Part shown: piece by piece, positions 25,589-34,727 of the stretch | How the letters are laid out: each line of letters opens with the position of its first letter | Position numbering within the stretch: the stretch's first letter is position 1 | Origin: Actinoplanes sp. TBRC 11911 | Lineage (GTDB): Bacteria; Actinomycetota; Actinomycetes; Mycobacteriales; Micromonosporaceae | DNA length: 52,397 bases | Assembly: GCF_012933445.1 (NCBI RefSeq) | Contig: NZ_JABBNC010000053.1 | Span: 1-52,397 of the forward strand | Reading direction: 5' to 3' | The notes under the pieces: generated by a model | The model's database searches: none | Told to the model about the DNA's origin: nothing | What the model saw: only the letters and a program-made list of their open reading frames with translations | Made by a program: the position numbers and the translations under genes

Positions 25589-26524
25589 TCAGCCCACCGC
25601 TGCCTTGTGCTCCGGCACCGCCACCGTGATGGTCGTACCGGCGCGGCCGGCGAGCACCTCGGCGGCGTCGGTGAGCGCACCGACGGCGGCCGAACGCCCG
25701 GACGCCCGCGCGAACCGCACGCAGGCGTCAGCCTTCGGCCCCATCGACCCGGCGGGGAACGCCAACCCGGCGAGGGTGTCGGCGTCGATTTCGCGGATCG
25801 GCTCGGCCTGTGATGTGCCGTATCCGCGGACAATCGCCGGTACGTCGGTGAGAACGAGCAACCGGTCGGCGCCGAGCGCCAAGGCGAGGTGAGCGGCGGT
25901 CAGGTCCTTGTCGACAACCGCGCCCACCCCAGTGCGATGACCGGCGCCGTCCACCATGACCGGCGCACCGCCACCACCGCCGCACACGACAACGACGTCG
26001 CCGTCGACGAGGGTGCGAATCGTCTCCAGTTCGACGATCCGCACCGGCTCCGGCGAAGGCACGACCTGCCGCCACCGGTCGCCGTCGACCTTCATGGTCC
26101 AGCCGTACCGGACGGCGAGTTCCTCGGCCTGCTCGTCCGAATAGCCGGCACCGATGAATTTGCCAGGAGCGGCGAAGGCCGCGTCGTACGCGTCGACGAC
26201 GGTCTGCGTCACCACCGCCACCACCGGTTTCGTGACGCCGGCGTTGGCCAGTTCCTGAGCCAGCCAGTACCCGATCATGCCTTGGGTCTGCGCGCCGAGC
26301 ACGTCGAGCGGGTACGGCATGCTCAGCTCGGGGTCCGTCCTGCTCTCCCGCGCCAGCAGGCCGACCTGAGGACCATTGCCGTGGCACACGATCAGCTGGT
26401 GGTCGGCGGCCAATGAGGCAAGGGATTCCGCGGCGCGGCGCACGTGCTTTTGCTGGATCGCCGCGTCGGGTTTGTCGTGCCGCTCCAGCAGCGCGTTGCC
26501 GCCGAGGGCGATGACGATGCGCAC
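25589..26524 (-). CDS. arcC: Carbamate kinase
   Basis: Last gene of the arginine deiminase operon. It converts carbamoyl phosphate plus ADP to ATP, ammonia and CO2, the energy-yielding step. The 311-aa length is normal. Family motifs are visible in order: IVIALGGNALLER at the N-terminus, LIVCHGNGPQVGLLARES, TQGMIGYWLAQEL, VVVCGGGGGAPV, then AVVDKDLTAAHLALALGADR. ATG 26524 lies 3 nt after the arcB stop, so the two are co-translated. No damage is seen. Confidence 0.95.
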   Translation of the reverse strand: MRIVIALGGNALLERHDKPDAAIQQKHVRRAAESLASLAADHQLIVCHGNGPQVGLLARESRTDPELSMPYPLDVLGAQTQGMIGYWLAQELANAGVTKPVVAVVTQTVVDAYDAAFAAPGKFIGAGYSDEQAEELAVRYGWTMKVDGDRWRQVVPSPEPVRIVELETIRTLVDGDVVVVCGGGGGAPVMVDGAGHRTGVGAVVDKDLTAAHLALALGADRLLVLTDVPAIVRGYGTSQAEPIREIDADTLAGLAFPAGSMGPKADACVRFARASGRSAAVGALTDAAEVLAGRAGTTITVAVPEHKAAVG

Positions 26525-26527
26525 GGA

Positions 26528-27529
26528 TCAGCCCCCCAACGAACGTACGAGAAGGGCTTTGATGGTGTGCATTCGGTTCTCGGCCTGGTCGAACACGATG
26601 GACCGGTGGGACTCGAATACCTCGTCGGTGACCTCGGCGCCCTCAACGCCGAACTGCTGATACAAGCGGGCGCCGATGTCGGTGTCGCGGTTGTGGATGG
26701 CGGGCAGGCAATGCATGAACCGCACCCCGGGCCGGCCGGTGGCGTCCAGTACGTCGTCGGTGACGCGGTACGGCAGCAGCGACGGCACCCGGGCCGCCCA
26801 CGCGTCGTCGGGTTCGCCCATGCTCACCCACACATCGGTATAGACGAAATCAGCGCCGCGTACCGCCGCGTCGAGGTCGTCGGTGACCAGAACCCGCGCC
26901 CCGCTGGATCGCGCGGCCTTCTCGGCCGCGGCGACCACGTCGCGCGGCGGCTGCAAACCGGCTGGCGCCGCGATACGGACGTCCATGCCGAGCAAGGCGC
27001 CGGTTACCAGGAGCGAACGGGCCACGTTGCTGTCCCCGTCGCCGGTGAAGCAGAACGCGATGTCCTCGACGTCCCCGCCGTGATACTCGGTCATGGTAAG
27101 GATATCGGCGAGACTCTGGGTCGGGTGCCACTCATCGGTAAGCGCGTTCCAGACCGGTATGCCGGCGTGCTCGGCGAACTGCTCCACGGTGTCCTGGGTG
27201 TTGCCACGGAACGCGAGGCCGTCGTACATACGCCCCAGCACCCTGGCGGTGTCCGCGACGGACTCCTCGCGGCCCAGGTGGGAGCCCTCGGGCCCGAGGT
27301 ACGTGACCCGTGCGCCCTGGTCGTTGGCGGCGACCTCGAACGCGCAGCGGGTGCGCGTGGAGTTTTTCTCGAACACCAGGACGATATTCTGGCGACCGAG
27401 CCGTTCGACTTCGTCGCCGTGCAGCTTTTCCTGTTTGAGCTGGGCGGCCAGGGTCAACAAATCTTGGAACTGCTCCTTGTCCAGGTCGAGATCCTGGAGC
27501 AGTGAGTTCGGATGGGTTCGTACGCCCAT
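26528..27529 (-). CDS. arcB: Ornithine carbamoyltransferase (catabolic, ADI pathway)
   Basis: It splits citrulline with phosphate into ornithine and carbamoyl phosphate in the catabolic direction. The 333-aa length is typical of catabolic OTCs. The carbamoyl-phosphate site STRTR is at residues 57-61, HPTQ at 135-138, and the ornithine-side HCLPA near residue 272. AGGAGG stands 6 nt before ATG 27529. The gene lies 16 nt downstream of arcA. Catabolic rather than biosynthetic assignment rests on its place between arcA and arcC. Confidence 0.95.
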   Translation of the reverse strand: MGVRTHPNSLLQDLDLDKEQFQDLLTLAAQLKQEKLHGDEVERLGRQNIVLVFEKNSTRTRCAFEVAANDQGARVTYLGPEGSHLGREESVADTARVLGRMYDGLAFRGNTQDTVEQFAEHAGIPVWNALTDEWHPTQSLADILTMTEYHGGDVEDIAFCFTGDGDSNVARSLLVTGALLGMDVRIAAPAGLQPPRDVVAAAEKAARSSGARVLVTDDLDAAVRGADFVYTDVWVSMGEPDDAWAARVPSLLPYRVTDDVLDATGRPGVRFMHCLPAIHNRDTDIGARLYQQFGVEGAEVTDEVFESHRSIVFDQAENRMHTIKALLVRSLGG

Positions 27530-27545
27530 GACGGATCCTCCTTGC

Positions 27546-28796
27546 TCAAAGCGGGTGGCGGCGTACCGGACAGGTCATACAGCGGGCGCCACCTCGGCCG
27601 CGGCCGAGCTCACTGCCGGCAAGGGTGATGACGTCGATGCCGTTGCGGCGGAGCAACGCGTTGGTGACGACGTTGCGGTCGTAACCCATGACCACGCCCG
27701 GCGCGATGGCCAGATAGTTGTCCGCGTCGTCCCACTGCTCCCGCAGCGCGTTACTGCGATCCGCCTCGGCCGTCAGCACCTTGACCGAGCCTCCGTCGAG
27801 CGCTTGCGCCAACGCGGCCGGCAAGCCGCGGCTCTCCTGCACGTCGATGTCGGCCGGAGCGCCGCCGGGTGTCAGACGCCAGCACCGTGCCTGATACCAG
27901 TCCAGATACGGGTAAGCCACGAAGGTGCCGAAATCGACCATGGTGAGCAGGGTGTCCAGGTGCATCGCGGAGCGAGTCTTCGGCAACTCCACGACGAGAA
28001 CGAGGCTGGCCTGCCCGAGCGCGAACAACCGGCGGGCGAGCGCCTCGACGCCCATCGGTGTGGTGCGTTCGCCCATACCGATCAGGACGACGCCCGGGGC
28101 GATGACGTGGATATCGCCGCCTTCCAAAGTAGCCGGTGTGTGGTCGGCGTCGTCGTCGCCGTAGTAGATGGGGAAGTCCGCGTCCCGGAACAACGGGTGG
28201 TAGCGGTACACGGTGCGCGTATTGATGGACTCGCGGCGGCGAGCCGCCTTGGCCATCGGGTTGATGGTGGCGCCGGCACCGATCCAGGCGACATTGTCGC
28301 GCTGAAAGAGCGTGTTGGGCAGCGGTGCCAGCACGAAGTCGTCGATGTCCAGGCTTTGCCAGGGCAAGCTGGGCCGGGTCAGCGGAGACAGATCCGCCTT
28401 GGTGAGCCCGCCGATGAGATACTCGGCCAGCGTGGCCGGTGCGGCGTCTTCGAACAGGGCGCGCACCTCGCGGGCAAGACCGGTCCCGAGCTGCTCGGCG
28501 GTGAGCGTTCGGTCGAGAGCGAACATCCGGCCATCCGGTGTGGACAGTGCCTCGGCGAGGAGATCGCCGAACAGGCGTACCGTCACGTCGTTTTCACGCA
28601 GTGTTGCGACGAAGGCGTCGTGCTCCTCACGGGCGCGTCCGGCCCACAGCACATCGTCGAACAGAAGCTCGGCGATGTTGCCGGGAGTGAGCCGATCAAG
28701 CTCGAGGCCGGGGCGGTGCACGATCACCTCACCCAGCGCGCCGATCTCGGAATCCACCCCGACGGTCAGGGCATTGCCGGTGCTGGTGAGTGTCAT
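27546..28796 (-). CDS. arcA: Arginine deiminase
   Basis: It hydrolyses arginine to citrulline and ammonia, the first step of the pathway. The 416-aa length is normal. Visible signatures are SEIGALGEVIVHRPG at the N-terminus, FQRDNVAWIG (the FTRD-like substrate segment), EGGDIHVIAPGVVLIGMGER, MHLDTLLTMVD with the catalytic His/Asp, and GGARCMTCPVRR at the C-terminus with the nucleophilic Cys at about 406. Its ATG overlaps the arcD stop (28793-28796), giving translational coupling. It is intact. Confidence 0.95.
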   Translation of the reverse strand: MTLTSTGNALTVGVDSEIGALGEVIVHRPGLELDRLTPGNIAELLFDDVLWAGRAREEHDAFVATLRENDVTVRLFGDLLAEALSTPDGRMFALDRTLTAEQLGTGLAREVRALFEDAAPATLAEYLIGGLTKADLSPLTRPSLPWQSLDIDDFVLAPLPNTLFQRDNVAWIGAGATINPMAKAARRRESINTRTVYRYHPLFRDADFPIYYGDDDADHTPATLEGGDIHVIAPGVVLIGMGERTTPMGVEALARRLFALGQASLVLVVELPKTRSAMHLDTLLTMVDFGTFVAYPYLDWYQARCWRLTPGGAPADIDVQESRGLPAALAQALDGGSVKVLTAEADRSNALREQWDDADNYLAIAPGVVMGYDRNVVTNALLRRNGIDVITLAGSELGRGRGGARCMTCPVRRHPL

Positions 28797-30199
28797 CGCT
28801 GTACTCCATCCGCGAGGTGGCCGGTCGACCTCTCGCCGTACTCGCCACGCCCTACTTTGAGCCAGATGTAGACGGGCACGCCCAGCAGCAGGCAGAACAA
28901 CCCGTAGTAGGTGGCCTGGTATCCAGCGCCGGCGAGGGCCCAGAAGCCGAAGAGCAGCGCCGTGGCCGCGACGATGACGTCACGTAGCAGGTGGCCGGCG
29001 CGGACCCGGCGGCCTTCGGTCAGCAGCCAATACACCTGGGCCGCGGCGGAGAACAGGTACGGGATGACGGCGGTCAGCACGGACAGCAGCACCACGGTGG
29101 TGAATGCCTTGGCAAAGCTGGTGTAGCTCACCACGGTCAGCGCCGAAGCCAGAAGCGTCCCGGCGACGATGCCGTAGGCCGGCACGCCGCGCCGGTTGTC
29201 CGGCGCGAACACGGCCGGGAACAGCCGTTGGCGGGCCGCAGCCTGCGGCATTTCCCCGACGATGAGGGTCCAGCCGACCAGAGCGCCGAATCCCGAGACG
29301 ATAGCCGCGACCGCAACCGTGTCCCCAGCCCATTCGCCGTGGAAGATCGCGTTGGCCGAATCGGTGAACGGCGCCGTCGAGGCGACCAGTGCGTCATGGC
29401 CGACCGTGCCGAAAACGGTGACGGTGCCGAGGATGTAGACCAACGCGCAGGCGAGGGTGCCGAAGACCGTCGCGCGGCCGACGTTGCGGCCCGGCTCCGA
29501 GACGCGACCGGCTGCCACCGAGGCGGTCTCGATCCCGATGTACGCGAAAAGGGCGATCGCCGCAGCGGCACTGATCGCTCCCAGCGCGGACCCGCCGCTG
29601 GCGTTGAACTCGCCGAAATTGGCGGACTTGATGAACACCAGTCCGACCGTCGCCATGAACAGCAGCGGAACTAACTTGAGCACCGTGCTGGCCACCTGCA
29701 CCACCGCGAGGCTGCGGATCCCGGCCAGGTTGATCGCTGCCGGTACCCACAACCCGGCGAGCGCGATCAGGATGGACCACCCTTTGGCATGAGAGGTGTT
29801 CCAGAACACCTCGACGTAGCCGACCCAGGCCACCACGATCGCGGCGTTGCCGGCCCACGCGGTGATCCAGTAGCTCCACGCGTTGACGAAGCCGGCGAAG
29901 TCACCGAAAGCCTCTCGGGCGTACAGGTAAGGACCACCGGATCCGGGAACCCGACGATTCAGCTTGCCGAACGTCAGGGCCAAAGCGATTACCCCGACCG
30001 TCACCAGGACGAATGCGACCAGTGAGATGGGTCCGAAGGAGGCCAGCGCCGACGGCAGCGCGAACACACCGGTCCCGATGACCGACCCGACCACCAGCGC
30101 GGTCGCGGTCGGCAGGCCGAAGCGCGGTTCCTCCGCATGGCGCGGGGGCGGCCCGCCGTCCATGTTCGGATTCGCATTGCGAACCACTGTGGCGCTCAT
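28793..30199 (-). CDS. arcD: Arginine/ornithine antiporter, APC superfamily
   Basis: This 468-aa amino-acid/polyamine permease has about 12 TM helices. The N-terminal signature is LPTATALVVGSVIGTGVFAL, and PGSGGPYLYAREAFGDFAGF is the conserved Gly-rich TM segment of the APC family. Exchange of arginine for ornithine is inferred from its place at the head of arcDABC. The start is ATG 30199: AGGAGG at 30209-30214 lies 9 nt upstream, and the longer frame to 30313 has non-coding composition. The start overlaps the stop of a 19-codon Arg-rich leader ORF, so arcD translation is likely to respond to ribosomes on that leader. Confidence 0.9.
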   Translation of the reverse strand: MSATVVRNANPNMDGGPPPRHAEEPRFGLPTATALVVGSVIGTGVFALPSALASFGPISLVAFVLVTVGVIALALTFGKLNRRVPGSGGPYLYAREAFGDFAGFVNAWSYWITAWAGNAAIVVAWVGYVEVFWNTSHAKGWSILIALAGLWVPAAINLAGIRSLAVVQVASTVLKLVPLLFMATVGLVFIKSANFGEFNASGGSALGAISAAAAIALFAYIGIETASVAAGRVSEPGRNVGRATVFGTLACALVYILGTVTVFGTVGHDALVASTAPFTDSANAIFHGEWAGDTVAVAAIVSGFGALVGWTLIVGEMPQAAARQRLFPAVFAPDNRRGVPAYGIVAGTLLASALTVVSYTSFAKAFTTVVLLSVLTAVIPYLFSAAAQVYWLLTEGRRVRAGHLLRDVIVAATALLFGFWALAGAGYQATYYGLFCLLLGVPVYIWLKVGRGEYGERSTGHLADGVQR

Positions 30200-30255
30200 C
30201 GCGCCCGACCTCCTCGGTCGCGCCGGCCCCTGCGAGCCGTGGCAGCAACGGACAT
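30196..30255 (-). CDS. Arginine-rich 19-aa leader peptide of the arc operon
   Basis: On the minus strand AGGAGG (30262-30267) lies exactly 6 nt before ATG 30255, which opens MSVAATARRGRRDRGGRAR and stops at TGA 30196-30198. The stop overlaps the arcD ATG as ATGA. Seven of 19 residues are arginine, using CGC, AGG, CGG and CGA codons (AGG and CGA are uncommon in high-GC hosts). The arcD Shine-Dalgarno is inside this ORF (its GGA-GGT codons), so a ribosome on the leader would cover or expose it. I infer control of arc expression by arginine or Arg-tRNA supply. The caution is that Arg codons are frequent by chance in GC-rich DNA. Confidence 0.6.
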   Translation of the reverse strand: MSVAATARRGRRDRGGRAR

Positions 30256-30305
30256 GACATGCCTCCTGGGATACTTCTGGTAGACCGATGCGCAGAGTGG
30301 GATCT

Positions 30306-30315
30306 CGATGCATCG
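30306..30315. promoter_or_regulatory. Palindrome upstream of the arc leader
   Basis: CGATGCATCG is a perfect 10-bp palindrome about 50 nt upstream of the leader ATG, and a second CGATGC copy lies at 30286-30291. It could be an operator in the arc promoter region (30260-30474), but no convincing -35/-10 was found and the site is short. Confidence 0.3.
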
Positions 30316-30474
30316 GCCGATTTCGGTACTAAGACCGGACGTCACGACGGCTCGTGACATCGGCACCCGGGACCCGGCGAAGAGCGCTCATCCGCGGTAC
30401 GTCATCCCGCGCGGGCGCATCGACCACAACGCGACGCCGGACTCTGTTCGCGTCTGACACACCAACCTGGGCGA

Positions 30475-31233
30475 CTATCGGACGAGTTCGCGGCCGCCGG
30501 CCAGGGACAGGATTTGGCCGTTGATGTGGCCGTTGCCCTGCGAGGCGAGATAGGTGATGGCCGAGGCCACGTCGTCGGGTGTGCAGATGCGTCCGGTCGG
30601 GGTCTTTGCCGACTCGGAGGCGATCGCCTTCGGGCCGAGAAAGGGAGCGTTCATGGCCTTCTCGGTGAGGGTGAAGCCGGGGCGGACGACATTGGTGAGG
30701 ATGCCGTGACGGGCTTCCCGTACGGCGAGGACCCGGGCCGCGGTCTCGAGAGCCCCCTTGGCGGTGGCGTAGGCGAGCGGTCCGGACATGGGCTGTTCGA
30801 CGACATCGGTCGAGACGACGACGATGCGTCCCCAACCTTCGGTACGCATGGCCGGCAGAGCGGCGTCGATCAGCGCGGCGGGGCCGATGGTGTTCGCGGT
30901 GAGGGCGGCGGTGAGGCCGTCTATCTCACCCTCGTCGAAGGACGGCCACTTCACGGCGTTGGCAATCATGATGGTGACGGGCCCGAGTTCGTGGGTGACC
31001 TCCTGCAGGATGCTCCCGGCCGCGCCGGGATGACCTAAGTCCAGGCGTACGGCGTACGCCCGTCCGCCGTCACGGGTGATCGCGTCGACGACGTCCGCCG
31101 CGCGGGCATGGTCGGTGTGCCAGGACACCGCGACGGCAGCGCCTTCAGCGGCGAGCCGCAATGCTGTCGCCCGTCCGATGGCGCCGGAGGCTCCGGTCAC
31201 GAGAGCAGCTCTGCCGGCGAGACCCATGTCCAT
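30475..31233 (-). CDS. SDR-family oxidoreductase (FabG-like)
   Basis: This 252-aa classical short-chain dehydrogenase has the cofactor site ALVTGASGAIGRATALRLAA (TGxxxGxG), an NA-like segment IANAVKWPSF (the usual NNAG is altered to NAVK), the active-site strand RIVVVSTDV with a Ser/Thr position, and YATAKGAL supplying the Y-xxx-K pair. The C-terminus INGQILSLAGGREL is family-typical. AAGGAG precedes ATG 31233. It is divergent from a MarR-type regulator across a perfect operator-like palindrome, so it is very likely the regulator's target. The substrate is unknown. Confidence 0.85.
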   Translation of the reverse strand: MDMGLAGRAALVTGASGAIGRATALRLAAEGAAVAVSWHTDHARAADVVDAITRDGGRAYAVRLDLGHPGAAGSILQEVTHELGPVTIMIANAVKWPSFDEGEIDGLTAALTANTIGPAALIDAALPAMRTEGWGRIVVVSTDVVEQPMSGPLAYATAKGALETAARVLAVREARHGILTNVVRPGFTLTEKAMNAPFLGPKAIASESAKTPTGRICTPDDVASAITYLASQGNGHINGQILSLAGGRELVR

Positions 31234-31243
31234 GCAAACTCCT

Positions 31244-31268
31244 TAGTCGGCTATAGGTTAGCCGACTA
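31244..31268. promoter_or_regulatory. MarR-type operator in the divergent promoter
   Basis: TAGTCGGCTA (31244-31253) and TAGCCGACTA (31259-31268) are perfect inverted arms around TAGGT. The 25-bp site sits 10 nt from the SDR start and 42 nt from the MarR start, covering the divergent promoter region. Size and symmetry suit a MarR dimer. Confidence 0.75.
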
Positions 31269-31310
31269 TGCATGTAGCGGCACCGGATCGTCAACCCGTA
31301 AACTGCCCAC

Positions 31311-31760
31311 GTGGACTTCGCGGAGGTGTTGGCTACCAACAAGGCGCTGGTGAAGGTGGCGAGGCTCTACCGCACCGCACAGGCCGACCTTCTCGGTGCC
31401 CTCGGCCTGCACCCGGGTCAGGACGTCCTGCTGTGGACGCTCGCGCGGCAACCCGACGGCACGTTGATCAGCGAGTTGGCGTCCCGGCTCGGCGTGGAGC
31501 AACCCACCGTGACCCGTAGTCTGAGCCGTCTCGACTCGGGCGGCTGGTTCATCAGGGAGCCCGTGCCGGGCGACCGGCGCGCCACTCGCATCCGGCTGAC
31601 CGACAAGGGGCGCGCGATCATCCCCGACATCGAGGAGACATGGCGCGCGCTAGCCGAAACCGCGACCGAGGGCATGACACCCGACCAGGAAAGCCAACTG
31701 ATTAGCCTCCTGGAAAAGGTACGCGGAAACCTGCTCACCGTGGCCGACGATACGGAATGA
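31311..31760 (+). CDS. MarR-family transcriptional regulator
   Basis: This 149-aa protein is normal MarR size. The winged helix is clear: ISELASRLGVEQPTVTRSLS as helix-turn-helix, then RLDSGGWFIREPVPGDRRAT and RIRLTDKGRAI as the wing (the DxRxxxxxLT signature as GDRRATRIRLTDKG). GTG 31311 has no strong RBS, and translation may be leaderless. It is divergent from the SDR gene and most likely represses both through the palindrome between them. Confidence 0.9.
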   Translation: MDFAEVLATNKALVKVARLYRTAQADLLGALGLHPGQDVLLWTLARQPDGTLISELASRLGVEQPTVTRSLSRLDSGGWFIREPVPGDRRATRIRLTDKGRAIIPDIEETWRALAETATEGMTPDQESQLISLLEKVRGNLLTVADDTE

Positions 31761-31779
31761 CACGCGGCCCGGTCAGCTG

Positions 31780-32081
31780 ACGGTCTTCAGAACGTCGGCG
31801 GTCGCGGGCATCCTGGCCGCCCGGGTCTGGCTGGACCGGATAGACCGTCCCGCCCCCAGTAGCCCTCGTCCGCGCCGTCGAAGACGAAACACGGGTAGTT
31901 CCCCTTGGCCTCCACCATAGCGGTCCACGACCTGACGGTAGTCCGCCGGAAAGTTCAGGCCGATCTCCGGACGCGACAGGTGCCACGGCACGCCCGCCAC
32001 CTCCCCTGTGGGGGGAGGCAGCAGGCTCACCAGTCGATCGGGGCGCGGATTCGTCATCAAACCTCCGAAGTCATGCGCCAA
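31780..32081 (-). pseudogene. SMI1/KNR4-family protein, frameshifted
   Basis: The minus-strand frame from about 32060 reads DRLVSLLPPPTGEVAGVPWH and GLNFPADYRQVVDRYGGGQG, matching the start of SMI1/KNR4 (SUKH) proteins ('LP.DY..LV..YG.G'). The sense then moves between frames: GNYPCFVFDGADEGYWG is readable in another frame, followed by TVYPVQPDPGGQ in a third, the position of the usual 'F.PEPGGL'. SUKH proteins are often immunity proteins against contact-dependent toxins; no toxin is nearby. The gene looks decayed. Confidence 0.5.
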
Positions 32082-32327
32082 TCGCCGACGTTGGGCAAGA
32101 GGCCGTTGCCGTCATTCCACACCGTTTCCTGCTTCGCTTCGACGACCTGGCCGCTGGCTATCTCAGCCGAGTCGATCATCTTGAAGCGAGTAAACGCACG
32201 GTGAGTGGTGAGCCGCCTGGCGGACGGATCGAGATCAGTGGATTATTGCCGTAACCGCAACCAATCCAACCACTCACTCGTCTGCCGCCGGTCGTTCGCG
32301 GTGTTGTCCGCGGAGCGAGGGTGGTGG

Positions 32328-33337
32328 ATGAGTGGACCGGATAGGGCTCCCTATGATCTTCCGGTGTTCTCACGGAAGCCGGCCGCCCCGGATACTGACC
32401 TTGCCCAGGCCGACCTCGAGGCGCGCGACGCGCGTGACCGTGCCCGCGCGGGCGATTGGGCCGCCGCCCGGGATCTGATCGTGGCCGCTGGCGACGATTG
32501 GGAGCTGCGCGGTCGCCGGCTCGCGGTGCTGGGCGACGCGGTCGCCGACTCGCCGCAGTGGCTCGACGTGTGGGAGGCGGCCACTCCGGACGATCCGACC
32601 GTTGCCATCCTGCGCGCCTCCTCGCTGATGGACCTGGCCGGCCGTGCGCGGGGCGACAGATCAGCACGGGCGACGTCGCCGGAGGAGTTCCGGGAGTTCC
32701 ATCGGCTCGCGATCCTCGCGGCCGAGGCTGCCGACCGTGCGGTGGCGCTCAATCCGCTCGACCCGAACCCGTGGGTGACCCGGATGACCTCGATGCTTGC
32801 GAACGGGCGGGGCCGTCAGGAGGAGTTCGTCGCCGCGATGGGCGAGGCGGTCAAGCGCGACCCCTTCAACTGCGACGCCCACATCATGGCGGTGACCTAC
32901 TTCTGCGAGAAGTGGTACGGCTCGCACGAGCAGATGTTCGCCGCCGCACGGGGCCGGCCGACGCGGCCGCCGGCTCCTCGATCGCGATGCTGCCTCTGCT
33001 GGCGCATTTCGAGTACGCGCTTCGCGCATTCGGCTTCGACACCAGGAGGTCCTCCCTGGCCGCGAAGGCCGCCTACTTCCGCCGAGCCGACGTGGTGCAG
33101 GAGATCGAGGCGTGCGAGGCGAAGTGGCGCGCGGCCGGTGAACCGCGCCTGACCGGCCGGGGCATCATGGTCCGGCACTGGCTGGCACTCGCCAACTACC
33201 TGGCCGGCCGCGACCGAAAGGGCACCCGCGCGCTGCTCCAGGAGATCGGGCCTTATCTGGGGAACGTCGGCGCGTACGGATACTTCTGGCTTAAGCAGAG
33301 GGAGGGCTTCGACGCCGTCCGGAAGTGGGCGAAATGA
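32328..33337 (+). pseudogene. Hypothetical helical-repeat protein with one frameshift
   Basis: The frame from ATG 32328 (MSGPDRAPYDLPVFSRKPAA) runs to about 32950 (WYGSHEQMFAAARG). The sense then continues in a different frame with ADAAAGSSIAMLPLLAHFEY and ends normally at GFDAVRKWAK. Joining the two gives about 335 aa of helical repeats (AARDLIVAAGDDWELRGRRL, EAADRAVALNPLDPNPW). The junction at about 32950-32970 corresponds to loss of one base (or gain of two). The family, seen in streptomycetes and relatives, has no assigned function. A sequencing error is the alternative explanation. Confidence 0.65.
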
Positions 33338-33515
33338 TGCCTCCCACGGCGACGCCGAGGCGCCTGAACTCACACGGAGACTCCCAGGTGTCGACGACGG
33401 CTGGAATCTGGCTCTGGCGCATATTCCGTGAGGTACGCCGCTGGCCTGATTGACCGACTGCAGCCGTGAGAAATCGGCGCCGTGATCCGGATTTTGCACC
33501 AGAGCCTGTCGACGC

Positions 33516-34430
33516 TCAGGCGGCGTGGGTGGGGTCCTGGGTGCCCCAGGCGAGGCCGTTGCCGCGGTCCATGAATTTGATCGCTGCGAGGTCGTCGCCG
33601 TCGATGGCGAAGGAGAACACGTCGGCGTTCTCGCGCATGCGGGCGGGGTTGGTGCTCTTGGGCAGGACGGGGTAGCCGTTTTCGATGCCCCAGCGCAGCA
33701 GCAGTTGGGCTTCGGTGACGCCGTACTTGGCGGCCATGGTCTTGAACGGGAAGTCGTCGCTGCGGCCTTCGGCGCGCTGAGCGTCAGTTTTGCCGCTGGC
33801 ATGGCCAGGGGCAATGCGCCAGGTCGAGAGCGGGGCGAGGCTGCTATAGGCGATCGGGGTGATGTCGTTGTCGTTGAGGTAGGCGACGATGTCGGGCTTC
33901 TGCGACCACGGGTGCAGTTCGATCTGGTTGGCGTGCGGTTGCGGCAGGCCGGCCGTGACGAGTTCCTGGATGTGGGCGGCGTTGAAGTTCGAGACGCCGA
34001 TGGCGCGGGCCTTCTTGTTTTCGTGCAGCTCGACCAGGGCGCGCCATTGGCCGAGGCGCTGGGCGGGCTCGAACGGGGCGTGGATCAGGTAGAGGTCGAC
34101 GTAGTCAAGGCCGAGCTTGTCCAGGCTCTCGTCGAACGCCTGCAATGTTTCCGCTGTGCTCTTGAACTCTCCCGGGTTGCCCGGCCATAGCTTGGTGGTG
34201 ACGAACACGTCGGAGCGGTCGAGGCCGGTGGCGGCGAGGCCGCGGCGCATGCCCTCGCCGACGCCGCGTTCGTTGGCGTAGTCCTCGGCGGTGTCGATAT
34301 GCCGGTATCCGGCGATGATCGCGGCTTCGACGGCGTCGGCGGTACCGGCGTTCGGGATGAGGTAGGTGCCGAATCCGAGGTACGGGATGTCGACGCCGGT
34401 CGTGAGGGTGCGGGTGAGCTGCTCGCTCAT
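33516..34430 (-). CDS. Aldo/keto reductase
   Basis: This 304-aa NADPH-dependent aldo/keto reductase has the catalytic tetrad Asp46 (GYRHIDTAEDY), Tyr51, Lys80 (VFVTTKLWPG) and His117 (DLYLIHAPFEP). IGVSNFNAAHIQEL, QIELHPWSQKPDIVAYL and the cofactor-binding VLPKSTNPARMREN also follow the family. The start ATG 34430 lies 6 nt after GGAGAAAC. A long opposite-strand frame over most of this gene is only a GC-bias shadow. The substrate is unknown. It stands alone between pseudogenes. Confidence 0.9.
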   Translation of the reverse strand: MSEQLTRTLTTGVDIPYLGFGTYLIPNAGTADAVEAAIIAGYRHIDTAEDYANERGVGEGMRRGLAATGLDRSDVFVTTKLWPGNPGEFKSTAETLQAFDESLDKLGLDYVDLYLIHAPFEPAQRLGQWRALVELHENKKARAIGVSNFNAAHIQELVTAGLPQPHANQIELHPWSQKPDIVAYLNDNDITPIAYSSLAPLSTWRIAPGHASGKTDAQRAEGRSDDFPFKTMAAKYGVTEAQLLLRWGIENGYPVLPKSTNPARMRENADVFSFAIDGDDLAAIKFMDRGNGLAWGTQDPTHAA

Positions 34431-34727
34431 GGGTTTCTCCGTGTCGCATGGTGCGGTGGTGTCGAGGCGTGCGTCATCCGCCCAGCACCCGTGATCGGGT
34501 GCTGGGCCTGGTAATGCAGTGCGTTGGGTAGGTCAGAGGTGTTTCGGGCCGCGCGGGCTGCCGGGCGGCCCGGCAGCCCGCGCCGCGGCGAACAATGGGC
34601 GGGCTTGGCTGCGAGACGTCGCTGGCCGTTTTGGGCGCCGGGACAGCTTTGGCGGCGTGCGGGTTCGGCAACGGCCGCGGAACGGATTCGACACCCAGGA
34701 CACGTCGGTCATTACGTACGGCCGAAA
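34431..34727. other. Gap with decayed sequence between AKR and GNAT relic
   Basis: No gene is recognised. Overlapping frames on both strands are Arg/Ala-rich and motif-free. The last part probably derives from the lost N-terminus of the GNAT gene that follows. Confidence 0.3.

Noticed and set aside
27093..28871. 592-aa plus-strand frame across arcA and arcB
   Set aside because: It spans two well-supported minus-strand genes and has no recognisable domain.
33525..34190. 221-aa plus-strand frame over the aldo/keto reductase
   Set aside because: Mirror frame of a gene with an intact catalytic tetrad; composition is Val/Gly/Asp-rich shadow.
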